A stretch of DNA of 64,000 bases, from the NCBI GenBank assembly GCA_035411425.1, contig DAONSX010000004.1, forward strand, positions 1-64,000, read 5' to 3'. Under the pieces are notes generated by a model. The model saw only the letters and a list, made by a program, of their open reading frames with translations, was not told the DNA's origin and did no database searches. This DNA comes from TTA-H9 sp002071415 (GTDB lineage: Bacteria > Bacteroidota > Bacteroidia > Bacteroidales > TTA-H9). Position 1 is the stretch's first letter, and each line of letters begins with the position of its first letter. A program made the translations under genes and the position numbers. Shown here in pieces: positions 9,210-20,160 of the stretch.

Positions 9210-10466
9210 TCATTCTTCTTCTTCAGAATCAGGGTTCAATTTCACTGTTTTAGGCAAGCATAAAAAATACTTTACTTCGGGTTGAAGAGGTATTAAATTA
9301 TTGGGTGATGAAATCGCAGAAATTAATTCCTCGATATTTCCCTGTGCTGTTTTTACCAAAATAGGCCCAGTTTCCTGATCATAAGCCATGACACATACCT
9401 CACCTGTTCCTATAAACCAATCTCCTTCTCCTTTTTTGAGATTCAATATTTTTTCCACTCTATTTTTAGCAATCTCTAAATGATTATGATCGAAGGGTTT
9501 ATCCGAAAAATAAATTCTAAAAAGGCGGCGGTCGACCAGATAATTGCTCAAACAGGATAAGATAGGGTCGGGGTGCTCAGTCCAGGCTTTTATCGAGGAA
9601 AACACATCGAAATCATCGATGCGTGCAAAAGACCTTAGCAGTGTAGGATCTTCCTGGAAATCACATAGGAAGAAATCTTCTCGAAGAAATCGTAAGAAAT
9701 GCGTTGTAGCAAACAGTTTCTCGCCCTGAGCTGCTAAATACTTGGCTCTATTTAAAATTTTAATGAGTAGGGTTTCGGCAGCAAGCACGGTTTTGTGAAA
9801 ATATACCTGCCAATACATAATACGCCTTGCCGAAAGAAAATGCTCGAGCGACAACCGGCCTTTTTCTTCGATTACCAGGTTATCATCCACTACATTTAGC
9901 ATTTTAATAATACGTTCCGAGCCAATTTGACCTTCCGATACTCCCGTAAAAAAACTATCCCTTCGAAGATAATCCAGACGATCCATATCGAGTTGCCCCG
10001 ATAAGAGCTGATGGAAAAATTTCCTCTCATAATCGCCTTGAAACATGGATAAACCTATTCCCAATGCATCATCATATTCTTTATTCAGCTCGTTCAGGAA
10101 AAGGCCTGTCAAATGTTCATGACCTATATTCCTAACAATTGCACTCTCCAATGAATGCGAAAATGGGCCATGACCCAAATCGTGCAACAGAATTGCTATC
10201 AATGCTCCTTCGCTTTCCTGCTCGCTGATTTCTATCCCACGCTCACGTAAAACCTGAATGGCTTCCCTCATCAGATACATCGAACCCAGTGAATGATGAA
10301 AACGCGTATGCAGCGCTCCTGGATAAACCAAATGCGTAAGCCCCAACTGTTTTATCCTTCTCATACGCTGAAAAAACGAATGCTCGATCAGGCTAAAAAT
10401 TAGCTCGTTAGGTATAGGGATAAACCCATAAACCGGGTCATTGATAATTCTAAGCTTACTAATCAA
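9210..10466 (-). CDS. HD-domain metal-dependent phosphohydrolase
   Basis: A 418-residue HD-superfamily protein of the dGTPase-like / YdhJ group found in many Bacteroidota. The N-terminus carries the Y-x-x-x-P-H-T-R-F-H-H-S-L-G pattern (residues about 48-61) and the central HD pair in AILLHDLGHGPFSHSLE (H95, D96). HEHLTG near residue 116 and a DMDRLDYLRRDS segment near residue 158 supply further metal-site residues. It probably hydrolyses a nucleotide phosphate; the substrate is not determinable. The start codon appears to be TTG (10466), preceded by AAAGGG, because the conserved N-terminus begins right after it and no upstream ATG fits. A full promoter match lies just upstream. Confidence 0.8.
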   Translation of the reverse strand: MISKLRIINDPVYGFIPIPNELIFSLIEHSFFQRMRRIKQLGLTHLVYPGALHTRFHHSLGSMYLMREAIQVLRERGIEISEQESEGALIAILLHDLGHGPFSHSLESAIVRNIGHEHLTGLFLNELNKEYDDALGIGLSMFQGDYERKFFHQLLSGQLDMDRLDYLRRDSFFTGVSEGQIGSERIIKMLNVVDDNLVIEEKGRLSLEHFLSARRIMYWQVYFHKTVLAAETLLIKILNRAKYLAAQGEKLFATTHFLRFLREDFFLCDFQEDPTLLRSFARIDDFDVFSSIKAWTEHPDPILSCLSNYLVDRRLFRIYFSDKPFDHNHLEIAKNRVEKILNLKKGEGDWFIGTGEVCVMAYDQETGPILVKTAQGNIEELISAISSPNNLIPLQPEVKYFLCLPKTVKLNPDSEEEE

Positions 10467-10489
10467 TCCCTTTGCTATTTATCTTTATG

Positions 10490-10518
10490 CAAACATAATC
10501 AATCATTCTATTTTCCAA
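10490..10518 (-). promoter_or_regulatory. Bacteroidota-type promoter for the HD gene
   Basis: On the minus strand a TTG (10518-10516) is followed by an 18-base spacer and TATGTTTG (10497-10490), matching the -33/-7 pattern TTG-N(18-21)-TAnnTTTG, 23 bases before the TTG start codon. Confidence 0.55.
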
Positions 10519-10554
10519 TAATATCATCAGAATGATAATTGAACGAAAGCTATT

Positions 10555-10562
10555 TATTTTTG
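10555..10562 (+). promoter_or_regulatory. -7-like box upstream of the OmpA lipoprotein
   Basis: TATTTTTG on the plus strand, 160 bases before the OmpA-family start. This implies a long leader, and there is no -33 TTG at the usual spacing, so it is tentative. Confidence 0.3.
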
Positions 10563-10721
10563 CAAGTATGAAACGAAGATCCCGTTCTATATGATAACTG
10601 TCTTATATATACTACAAGATGGAATGGGGGTTATTTAAATCGCGCAGTCAAAAAATCTCTTATAAAGACGATTTGTAATAGTTTAACGTTATTTTTCTGA
10701 ATCAAATAAAATCGACACCAG

Positions 10722-11687
10722 ATGAAAAGTTTACTGAAAATCTTCGTTTGTGCAATAATGGCCATCATGGTTAGTTCATGTGTTTCCCAGAAAAAATATA
10801 CCGAAACCGAACAAAAGCGGCGCCAATGCGAAGAGGAGCTTATTGCCCAAAAAAGTCAAAACAATGATTTGATTGCCGATAATACCGAACTCAAAGTACG
10901 CCTCGAAAGACTAAATAAGAACTTTCAGCGTTTAATCAACGACACTATCCGCATAGGGCAGAATCTTCGCGATTTTCAAGCTGATTATGAAAGATTGAAA
11001 TTTTCGTACAACGAATTGCTCGATATTGCGGGGAAGACGGAAGCCGGCAATAAAGCCGAGATTCAGAGAATTATGGCTGAATTGCAGTCATCTCAGGAAA
11101 AATTGATTCATAAACAAGATTCATTACAAGCACTTGAAGCAGAATTGGCTGTTAAGCAAAAGCATTTGAATGAGTTGCAGAAGATTCTAAATCAAAAAGA
11201 TTCCATTGTCAATGCATTGAGGCAAAAAGTCTCGCAAGCTTTGTTAGGTTTCGAGGGCAAAGGCTTGAGCATCGAAATTCGTAATGGTAAGGTTTATGTT
11301 TCGCTGGAAGAAAGCCTGCTTTTCAGGAGTGGTTCATGGGAGGTAAACGACAGAGGGATTTCTGCTCTTCAAAAACTGGCTGAGGTTCTTGCCTCTAATC
11401 CCGATATCAATGTTCTTATTGAAGGCCATACGGATAATGTTCCCTATAGAGGAAGTGGACAGGTAAAGGACAACTGGGATCTCAGCGTAATGAGGGCAAC
11501 AGCTATCGTAAAAGTCATTACTCGTAATCCCGGAGTTCATCCCAGCCGTTTGACTGCTGCTGGAAGAAGCGAATATGCGCCTCTTGCTACTAACAGCACA
11601 AGCGAAGGCAGAGCAAAAAACCGCCGAACCGAAATCATTCTTACTCCAAAACTCGACGAACTCTTTCAGATTATCGAAACACACTAA
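10722..11687 (+). CDS. OmpA-family outer-membrane lipoprotein
   Basis: A 321-residue lipoprotein. The signal peptide ends in a lipobox (VSSC, Cys near residue 20), predicting lipid anchoring. Residues about 25-185 are a long, charged coiled coil (many Glu, Gln, Lys, Leu heptads). Residues about 195-315 are an OmpA C-terminal peptidoglycan-binding domain with INVLIEGHTDNVPYR, NWDLSVMRA, and GRAKNRRTEIILTPK. It likely tethers the outer membrane to peptidoglycan. It is monocistronic between the HD gene and pyrG, and converges on pyrG. Confidence 0.88.
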   Translation: MKSLLKIFVCAIMAIMVSSCVSQKKYTETEQKRRQCEEELIAQKSQNNDLIADNTELKVRLERLNKNFQRLINDTIRIGQNLRDFQADYERLKFSYNELLDIAGKTEAGNKAEIQRIMAELQSSQEKLIHKQDSLQALEAELAVKQKHLNELQKILNQKDSIVNALRQKVSQALLGFEGKGLSIEIRNGKVYVSLEESLLFRSGSWEVNDRGISALQKLAEVLASNPDINVLIEGHTDNVPYRGSGQVKDNWDLSVMRATAIVKVITRNPGVHPSRLTAAGRSEYAPLATNSTSEGRAKNRRTEIILTPKLDELFQIIETH

Positions 11688-11901
11688 CACATGTGGTCAG
11701 GAGTTCAAGGTTTCTGATGGATGGCGAGAAGGGATTGGTGAGATAAAAGTTAAAAGTTGAAAGGATGAGATTGAATATATGAGCATTAAAAAATATTTCA
11801 TAAAATCTTATTCGAGCTGACTTTCCAATTACCTGTCTTAAAAGTTTCCTTATCTTCTCGTCCCCTCGTACCTCAGGCACCGAATCTCCCAATATCCTGA
11901 C

Positions 11902-13541
<1,640 letters not shown>

Positions 13542-13634
13542 TTACGTTACGGGGCGGCAAGTTACAACAAATTTCAAATAGATTTTCGAAAATCCCTGAA
13601 TTTTAGTTATCGCATTATTATTCAAATAATTATA

Positions 13635-14666
13635 TTATGACTGAAGATTTCTTCCCAGTACATATTTATCCCATCTTTCGATTACTTCCTGAAAATCGGC
13701 AGGCAATTCCGATTCGAAATAAACCTTTTGATGGCTTGAGGGATGGACAAATTCTATGGTTCGGGCGTGAAGCGCTTGCCCCTTTAACAAACCGAAACTA
13801 TTTTCGACGAATTGTTTATATTTTGAATACAATGAACCTTTGAGGATTTGGCGGCCTCCATAGGGAGTATCTCCAAAAAGAGGATGCCCAATAGATGCAA
13901 AATGGGCTCTTATCTGATGAGTACGGCCTGTTTCAAGACTGCAATTTATTAAAGTTACATAACCCCATCTTTTGATGACGTTATAATGCGTGATACTTGT
14001 CCTTCCTTTCTCAGGATCCTGATAAATGGTCATTATCCTACGATCTTTCGGGTTGCGGTTGATATATCCTTCTATTGTTCCTGTTTCATTTTCCAGATCT
14101 CCCCAAATCAAAGCGGTATATTCCCTTTTGATCGAATGTTCGTAGAATTGATGAGCAAGTATGGCTTGTGCCAATTCATTCTTTGCAATGATCAATAATC
14201 CCGAAGTATCTTTATCGATACGATGAACCAACCATGGGTATATTTCCTTTCCATCTTTATTGGTTTTTCCCATAAAAAGGAACAACAACGCATTGAAAAG
14301 CGTTCCGGTATAATTACCATAGGCAGGATGAACCACCATGCCCGAAGGTTTGTTCACTATCAAAACGTCTTCATCTTCATAAACAATATTCAGAGGTATA
14401 TCTTCAGGAATATTCTCTATTTCACGAGGTTCGCCCGGTAATAAAATGCTGATAACATCGCCTGGTTTTACTTTGTAATTAGGTTTTACGGTTCTATGGT
14501 TTACCAGAATATTCCCTGCCCTGGCTGCATTTTGAATTTTAGTCCGCGAAGCATTTTCCACCCTCTTCACAAGGAACTTATCTATGCGTAATAAGGATTG
14601 ACCTTTATCGACGACTATCCGGTAATGTTCGAATAAATCCTCATTAAAATCCTGTTCAGGATTCAT
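13635..14666 (-). CDS. RluA/RluD-family rRNA pseudouridine synthase
   Basis: A 343-residue enzyme that isomerises uridine to pseudouridine in large-subunit rRNA. An N-terminal S4 RNA-binding domain (about residues 25-75: LRIDKFLVKRV ... NYKVKPGD) precedes the catalytic domain. The signature HRIDKDTSGLL holds the catalytic Asp151. Later family motifs are INCSLETGRTHQIRAH and GHPLFGDTPYGG. S4 plus this architecture favours RluD over RluA, but the exact target is not certain. The gene begins 3 bases after the upstream T9SS protein's stop, so it is transcribed with it and the PASTA gene. Confidence 0.9.
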   Translation of the reverse strand: MNPEQDFNEDLFEHYRIVVDKGQSLLRIDKFLVKRVENASRTKIQNAARAGNILVNHRTVKPNYKVKPGDVISILLPGEPREIENIPEDIPLNIVYEDEDVLIVNKPSGMVVHPAYGNYTGTLFNALLFLFMGKTNKDGKEIYPWLVHRIDKDTSGLLIIAKNELAQAILAHQFYEHSIKREYTALIWGDLENETGTIEGYINRNPKDRRIMTIYQDPEKGRTSITHYNVIKRWGYVTLINCSLETGRTHQIRAHFASIGHPLFGDTPYGGRQILKGSLYSKYKQFVENSFGLLKGQALHARTIEFVHPSSHQKVYFESELPADFQEVIERWDKYVLGRNLQS

Positions 14667-14669
14667 GGT

Positions 14670-16607
14670 TTAAATTTTAGAAACTGCCAGTTTGGTCGTG
14701 TAAACGATGTCCCCGTTCTTTCCTCTGATTTGAAGAATATATATACCATTCGAAAGGGAAGGAGGGAGGTCGAGTCGGGGTTTCAAGTAACTTCGAAAAA
14801 CAAGTTGTCCGTTAGAATTGAACAGACTGAGGGTAAAATTCTCATTTATACCGTTTAGCAACAGCTCACCACTTAAATAAATCACATTTTCTATGACCGG
14901 ATTGGGAAATACTGCAAGATTCTTTGAATTTCCCTTATCTTTTGATACACCTGCAAGTGGTTTCCCAACAATGGGCCTAATCATCAGAGAACCTTTAAAC
15001 TGAGAGGGCAGCCATTGTCCGCCGGTATTGAACAGGTTCATAGCCGAGCTATTGCGTGAACGGTCGAATCCTATATTTAGATTATCGTCGGTTGTAGTTA
15101 TAAAACCTACATAGAAAGCATTTCGGACAGGAATGGGTTTTTCGAAGATAAATGTTTGGAAATCATTAATATTGGCTGCAAAATCGGGCTTTACTATGGT
15201 ATCGTAGAGGAGGTTTTGTGGCAGGCCATTGTTGTCGTCCCAAACACATAAAAAGAAATATTGTTCGTTGGCATTACTGCGAGTAGAATTAAAATAGATT
15301 TTTACTGCGCGTAAGGTATCTTTCATATTGAGGCTAAAGCGCACTGCGGCCATCGAACCCGAAGGTGTGACGCCATAACCGGCTTCAGGGGTTCCGTCGT
15401 CGTAAGCAAAATAATTTCTAAATATCTGTTTTACTTCCAGGGTATCGAAAAGACGGTCTTCGGGGGTATAATCTCCTATAATCACATGCCTGACGGTAAA
15501 ATCGGCTGAATCTTTTTGGCCAAGAGGATCGATGGGAAGTATAGTTGTGATTCTTGGCCGTGCAAATGGCTTGTATTTTACGTAACCCGAATCGTAAACA
15601 GGATAGACAGGATAACTTCCTCCCGAATAACTCGTGATTTGCTGATGATTTCCATCGAAAACGGCAAAGCTATAATTGGAAGGATGGGCCACAATATCGA
15701 GGTTCGAAATTACGGTATAGAGGGTATCGTTCATTTCTTTCACCGGGTCGTTGCTGTAATGGGTATAAGGCATGGAGTTGTAGGTTTTGAGCATAGAGGT
15801 CGAAACGTTCACAAAGCCCAGGTCACGGTAAACCGTATCGCTGTGATAGCGATTCTTGTTCAAATAGATATAATCGAGATTCCAATGATCCATACTGCTT
15901 TGCCATGAAGGCAGAACATTATTGGCCAAGCTGGCATAATTGACGAATCGGAATCGAAAACCATCATGGTAATACTGAGCGCTATCGTAGATCCAGATAT
16001 TTACCTGTTTCCACCATGATTTATGATGTGCATAGAAAGTATCGATGGACATGCCAGGTGTAGCCCATATACGGTTCCATATACTATCGCGGGAATTGTA
16101 GAAATAGAGAATTAACGAATCATTTTTTTGAGGAGGATTGCCATGGCCTTGAGGTTGAAAGTAGAAGCTTAAATAAATGGAATCGGCTTTACGCAAGGCA
16201 CGCGGAGCGGGTGAAAAAATAGAATCGAGTCGAATCGGTCTCGAAGTAAATCGATCGGCTTCGAAAGGAGTATGGGTGGCATGAGCATAAACCTTTCCCG
16301 TAGAATCTAATGCATCCAGTGTAACCACCCTGTAATTAGGTGGATTGAAAGCAAAGCCCTGATTTACATAGACATTGTGGTCATCCCACAGATTAGGATC
16401 GGGGAAAACTTCCGACTTACTAAAATCATCGAAAAAAGGCAGAAGCAAGGAGGATGTTTCTTGATTGGTTTTTTTTAAAAGAAGGACCTTCGATTCTCTG
16501 CCAACAGCAGGATTATATTCCAAGCCCGATAAAATCTCCTGAGCTATCAATGGCTTCAACAAAAAACACAATAAGAGCAACAGAATATTTCTGATTATTT
16601 TCAACAT
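14670..16607 (-). CDS. T9SS type A sorting domain protein
   Basis: A secreted protein of about 645 residues. The ATG at 16607 gives a compact signal peptide (MLKIIRN, then Leu-rich, ending in LIAQ). An ATG 13 codons upstream (16646) is possible but puts a charged 13-residue extension in front. The body is Tyr/Asp/Asn-rich beta structure without a recognised catalytic motif. The last 80 residues carry NLAVFPNPV and end with SNGIYILQIRGKNGDIVYTT, a T9SS type A tail. It lies between the PASTA gene and the RluD-type gene, an unusual operon partner for an exported protein. Confidence 0.8.
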   Translation of the reverse strand: MLKIIRNILLLLLCFLLKPLIAQEILSGLEYNPAVGRESKVLLLKKTNQETSSLLLPFFDDFSKSEVFPDPNLWDDHNVYVNQGFAFNPPNYRVVTLDALDSTGKVYAHATHTPFEADRFTSRPIRLDSIFSPAPRALRKADSIYLSFYFQPQGHGNPPQKNDSLILYFYNSRDSIWNRIWATPGMSIDTFYAHHKSWWKQVNIWIYDSAQYYHDGFRFRFVNYASLANNVLPSWQSSMDHWNLDYIYLNKNRYHSDTVYRDLGFVNVSTSMLKTYNSMPYTHYSNDPVKEMNDTLYTVISNLDIVAHPSNYSFAVFDGNHQQITSYSGGSYPVYPVYDSGYVKYKPFARPRITTILPIDPLGQKDSADFTVRHVIIGDYTPEDRLFDTLEVKQIFRNYFAYDDGTPEAGYGVTPSGSMAAVRFSLNMKDTLRAVKIYFNSTRSNANEQYFFLCVWDDNNGLPQNLLYDTIVKPDFAANINDFQTFIFEKPIPVRNAFYVGFITTTDDNLNIGFDRSRNSSAMNLFNTGGQWLPSQFKGSLMIRPIVGKPLAGVSKDKGNSKNLAVFPNPVIENVIYLSGELLLNGINENFTLSLFNSNGQLVFRSYLKPRLDLPPSLSNGIYILQIRGKNGDIVYTTKLAVSKI

Positions 16608-16663
16608 TCGACTTCGCAAAAACCAGTGTTCGATATCTATTTTCATTTTTTTGACTTCAAATT

Positions 16664-17500
16664 TTAAAATTCTTCCTCGTTTTCATCAATGATGCTATCT
16701 CTGTTTTGATGATGTTGACGAAGTGATTTCAGTTGTTTGGCATCTTTTATCTGGCCAAAAACCAGGCTTACATACGAACCGGGAGTAAGTCGAGTCTCAA
16801 TACCTGGCTCCTGATGTATTACCATGGCTGAATCCTGTGGAATGCCATCGGGAAAAGAAATTTTTCCGAGATTTAGGCCTGAGCGAAACAAAGTATTATA
16901 GGCTTCGTAAGGGTGTAAGCCGATAACATCGGGAACAACGGCAGGTACTGGATTATCCCCTTTTTCGACGACAATGACGATTTTGGAATTTCTTGGCAAC
17001 AATTCGCCTGGATTTACATTACGCGTGCCGATACGTTGACCAATTACCGAATTTTGAAAAGGACCTTCCACATAGGAAATGTAATCTATTCGTAAACCAG
17101 AAAGAACAAGTGTTTCGACGGCTTGACGCAATGACAGCTCTCTGATATCGGGCATGGGAACTAAATCGGGTGTACCTGACGCTATGGTTACATATATTTT
17201 TCGGCCTGATTTTACACCTGTATTCGGTTGAGGATCCATTACCCGAATGCTTCGTGGTGGCATGTTTTCGTCATATATCGAGTCAGTAATAATAACCTTG
17301 AGTCCTTTCTCATCGGCAAATTGAACCAGCTCATCCAAAGGTTTACCCGTAAAATCAGGCAATAGAATAAATTGACCATGACGGGTGTATAACTTCAGCG
17401 ATTGCAGAATCAACCAGATGAGTATCAGTGTAACTACCACCATCAAGGCCAGATTCCGGAAAAACAACTTAGATTTGATAAAATCCGTAAATTTCATCAC
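16664..17500 (-). CDS. PASTA-domain membrane protein
   Basis: A 278-residue protein with a short cytoplasmic N-terminus, one transmembrane helix (about residues 14-36) and three consecutive PASTA domains (about 38-110, 111-182, 185-255). The repeats show the usual LPDFTGKPLDELV, MPDIRELSLRQAVETL and VPDVIGLHPYEAYNTL openings, and each ends with a VxIVVxxG-like strand. PASTA domains bind muropeptides or beta-lactams, so it may sense or bind peptidoglycan. No kinase or transpeptidase domain is attached. The C-terminus is Gln/His/Asp-rich. It heads a three-gene operon with the T9SS protein and rluD-type gene. Confidence 0.85.
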   Translation of the reverse strand: MMKFTDFIKSKLFFRNLALMVVVTLILIWLILQSLKLYTRHGQFILLPDFTGKPLDELVQFADEKGLKVIITDSIYDENMPPRSIRVMDPQPNTGVKSGRKIYVTIASGTPDLVPMPDIRELSLRQAVETLVLSGLRIDYISYVEGPFQNSVIGQRIGTRNVNPGELLPRNSKIVIVVEKGDNPVPAVVPDVIGLHPYEAYNTLFRSGLNLGKISFPDGIPQDSAMVIHQEPGIETRLTPGSYVSLVFGQIKDAKQLKSLRQHHQNRDSIIDENEEEF

Positions 17501-17597
17501 AGGATGTTCTTATTATAATTGATAGGACGATATAAGAGGGTATTTCCCATTCACTTTCATAGAAACTTTATCCGAATGACTTTATTGCTCAGGTTTG

Positions 17598-17605
17598 CAA
17601 AAGTA
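17598..17605 (-). promoter_or_regulatory. -7-like box upstream of the PASTA operon
   Basis: TACTTTTG on the minus strand, about 100 bases before the PASTA gene start; no -33 TTG at the usual spacing. Confidence 0.3.
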
Positions 17606-17734
17606 TCAATAATCTGTCATTTTTAAGGTTTTCCGGCCGTTTCATTCTTTATGATCTTTAGGTTCGAAAGAAAATTTCTAATCCTATAGCTGAACAATGT
17701 TTTTGTAATTTCGCATGCTAAATTTTATAGAACA

Positions 17735-18718
17735 ATGCCTAAACTAAATATAGCGGTTGTGGGAGGGGGCAATTCAGGAGAATTCGACATTTCTATTCGA
17801 AGCTCCAAACGTGTAGCTAGCCTTCTCGATCCCCTGAAATATAATGTATATCTAATTGTAATCAAAGGGAATAATTGGGAATATATAAATGAAAAAGGCA
17901 GGCATTATAAAATCAATATACAGGACTTCAGCTTGAATATTGAAGGGGAACAAATTGTATTCGATTTGGTATTCAATGCAATACATGGTACTCCAGGCGA
18001 AGACGGAAAGATTCAGGGTTACTTCGAGATGCTGGGCATACGCCACACATCGTGTAATTCGATCACATCGGCTTTAACTTTCGACAAATACTTCTGCAAC
18101 AAGGTAGTGAGTTCTTTTGGGGTAAAAACTTCTCCCTCTGTTCATTTATTTCGAGACAAAAGGATTTCGATCGAAGAAATAGTTAAGGTATTGAAGTTGC
18201 CTGTTTTTGTGAAACCCAGTTGTGGAGGGAGCAGCGTTGGAATGAGTAAAGTAACTCACTGCAATGATTTGAAACCAGCTATAGAACTTGCATTTCAGCA
18301 CGACAGGGAAGTACTGATCGAGGAATTCATTCCTGGCAGAGAAATCACCTGCGGAGTTTATAGCGAGAGGGGTAAGTCGAAAGCGCTTCCCCTTATGGAA
18401 ATTGTGAGTAAGAAAGAATTTTTCGATTATGAGGCCAAATACGATCCCCAACTGGCCGAGGAGATTTTACCTGCGCCCATAGAGGAGAATCTTGCAGAAA
18501 GATGTTGCTCGATATCGGAAATGCTTTACTCGAGCCTGGGTTGTAGAGGGGTTGTTCGATTCGATTATATTTTATCGAACAGTGAGTTTTGGTTTCTCGA
18601 AGTAAATACAGTACCCGGTATGACGGCCGCCAGTATAGTTCCTAAAATGGCCATCAAGGCTGGTTTCGAGCTCGGCAAATTTTATGATTTGTTAATCGAG
18701 GAAGCTCTGCGAGATTGA
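17735..18718 (+). CDS. ddl: D-alanine--D-alanine ligase
   Basis: A 327-residue ATP-grasp ligase that joins two D-Ala for peptidoglycan precursors. Visible elements are the N-terminal GGGNSGEFDIS phosphate/substrate loop, FNAIHGTPGEDGKIQGYFE, the ATP-grasp lysine region LPVFVKPSCGGSSVGMSKV, LIEEFIPGREITCGV, and the C-terminal metal/product motif FLEVNTVPGMTAASIVPKM. Length is usual for the family. It ends only 3 bases from the stop of the converging rdgB gene. Its product is the substrate of MurF, also in this window. Confidence 0.95.
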   Translation: MPKLNIAVVGGGNSGEFDISIRSSKRVASLLDPLKYNVYLIVIKGNNWEYINEKGRHYKINIQDFSLNIEGEQIVFDLVFNAIHGTPGEDGKIQGYFEMLGIRHTSCNSITSALTFDKYFCNKVVSSFGVKTSPSVHLFRDKRISIEEIVKVLKLPVFVKPSCGGSSVGMSKVTHCNDLKPAIELAFQHDREVLIEEFIPGREITCGVYSERGKSKALPLMEIVSKKEFFDYEAKYDPQLAEEILPAPIEENLAERCCSISEMLYSSLGCRGVVRFDYILSNSEFWFLEVNTVPGMTAASIVPKMAIKAGFELGKFYDLLIEEALRD

Positions 18719-18721
18719 ATT

Positions 18722-19321
18722 TTATTGTTCGAATATCTTTTTATATTCAAGAAATTCGGCCATTTTTCTCAAAGCAATTCCTCTGTGGCTTATGTGATTT
18801 TTCTCAGCTTCGTCCATCTGGGCAAAAGTTCGGCTATAACCATTTGGAATAAAAATAGGATCGTACCCAAAACCCATATTACCCCTTTTATTTTCGATGA
18901 TTTTGCCCTCTACGATTCCTTCGAAAAAATATTCTTTTCCCTGGATGATGAGAGAAATCACCGTACGAAATCGGGCACGTCTGTTAGTTTTCCCCTTCAT
19001 TTCGTAGATTACCTTCCGGATGTTGTCGTCGAATGATTTATTTTCCCCAGCATAACGCGCCGAGAAAACCCCCGGACGTCCTCCTAAAGTATCTATCTCC
19101 AATCCTGTATCGTCGGCAAAACAATTCTTCTGATAATGGCGGTACACATACCACGATTTTATTGAAGCATTGGCCTCGACCGTAGCACCATCTTCGGGAA
19201 TTTCATCGAAACATCCGATTTCATTTAGCATCAGAATCTCAATATTTGGTCCTAAAATTTGTGAAGCTTCCCTTAGTTTATGTGGATTGTTTGTAGCAAA
19301 AACGAGTTCAATATTTTTCAT
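18722..19321 (-). CDS. rdgB: Non-canonical purine NTP pyrophosphatase (RdgB/HAM1 family)
   Basis: A 199-residue house-cleaning enzyme hydrolysing (d)ITP and XTP to monophosphates. The family start motif FATNNPHKLREA lies at residues 9-20. The signature CFADDTGLEIDTLGGRPGVFSARYAGE contains the metal-binding Asp pair. The conserved GNMGFGYDPIFIP and HISHRGIALRKMAEFL complete the set. It is 51 bases downstream of the secreted nuclease gene in the same direction. Confidence 0.95.
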   Translation of the reverse strand: MKNIELVFATNNPHKLREASQILGPNIEILMLNEIGCFDEIPEDGATVEANASIKSWYVYRHYQKNCFADDTGLEIDTLGGRPGVFSARYAGENKSFDDNIRKVIYEMKGKTNRRARFRTVISLIIQGKEYFFEGIVEGKIIENKRGNMGFGYDPIFIPNGYSRTFAQMDEAEKNHISHRGIALRKMAEFLEYKKIFEQ

Positions 19322-19372
19322 TTCCAGATTGTTATTCGTCTTTTATCAATCATATATCATATATCTTGTATT

Positions 19373-20137
19373 TTATCTTAATATATTCCAATCTTCTATG
19401 ATGAGCTTCCCTTCGATATTAAGTTGTTCCTCTTCTGGAAGACGAGCAAAGAAATTGAATCCTGTTAGCCTTTCCAGCGAATCAATAGTAATGGCCGATT
19501 GCATCAAAACCTTGGAAGAATAACTATTTTGCATTACGAAAGCTATTCCCGATTTCTTGTGGTGTGTGTAAATAACTACTGCCTTATAAAAATACTTTGG
19601 CACACTCACTTTACCATGTCCTATTTTTGGAAGGTCCGAGCTAAGGACAGGACCTGTTGTAATGAGCAAGGTATCATAAATCCGAGCCCACTGCCGTACC
19701 TTTTCTTCAAGCTTTTTCCACGTTATGCGGTTAAATTGAGGCTGCTGAGGACAAATATTACTCAAATAGAATGATTCTTTCATTGCCTGCGCCGACCATG
19801 CCATATCAGCGGCTGGTGCTAAATGACCCCGGTCGTAACCACTATATTTATAATCTATTGAATGAGCCGACCATTCATCAGGCAGTTGTGGATCGGGTAT
19901 AAAATGGTTGGATTTTTTCACTGATTTTAGAAGCTTATAGGGCACTATGTCGTAAGCTACCCAATCGGAAAGTTTGTGATTCTTGTCATATTTCAAAGTG
20001 AATCCTACATGCCTGATGACAAGTTCATCCTCGGAATACTCCGGTAAACACCATATTTCCGGTTGAGCAAATAAACCCCCTTCCCTAATCATTAAAATAA
20101 AAAAGACTATTGACCAGATGAAGTTCTTCGACATCAA
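19373..20137 (-). CDS. Exported DNA/RNA non-specific endonuclease
   Basis: A 254-residue beta-beta-alpha metal (His-Me finger) nuclease. A signal peptide spans residues 1-25 (ends in LFAQ), so it acts outside the cytoplasm. The catalytic motif is YDRGHLAPAADM with His105 as general base, and a downstream QFNRITWKKLE segment carries the expected metal-binding Asn near residue 136. It probably degrades extracellular nucleic acid for nutrients. It is followed by rdgB, which may be coincidental co-transcription. A TAATTTTG box lies 16 bases upstream of the ATG. Confidence 0.88.
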   Translation of the reverse strand: MMSKNFIWSIVFFILMIREGGLFAQPEIWCLPEYSEDELVIRHVGFTLKYDKNHKLSDWVAYDIVPYKLLKSVKKSNHFIPDPQLPDEWSAHSIDYKYSGYDRGHLAPAADMAWSAQAMKESFYLSNICPQQPQFNRITWKKLEEKVRQWARIYDTLLITTGPVLSSDLPKIGHGKVSVPKYFYKAVVIYTHHKKSGIAFVMQNSYSSKVLMQSAITIDSLERLTGFNFFARLPEEEQLNIEGKLIIEDWNILR

Positions 20138-20152
20138 TACGAATTATGACTT

Positions 20153-20160
20153 CAAAATTA
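20153..20160 (-). promoter_or_regulatory. -7-like promoter box for nuclease-rdgB
   Basis: TAATTTTG on the minus strand, 16 bases before the start codon; no TTG at -33. Confidence 0.45.

Noticed and set aside
9015..9263. 82-residue open frame on the plus strand
   Set aside because: Ile/Phe/Lys-rich noise overlapping the HD gene 3' end, with no start context.
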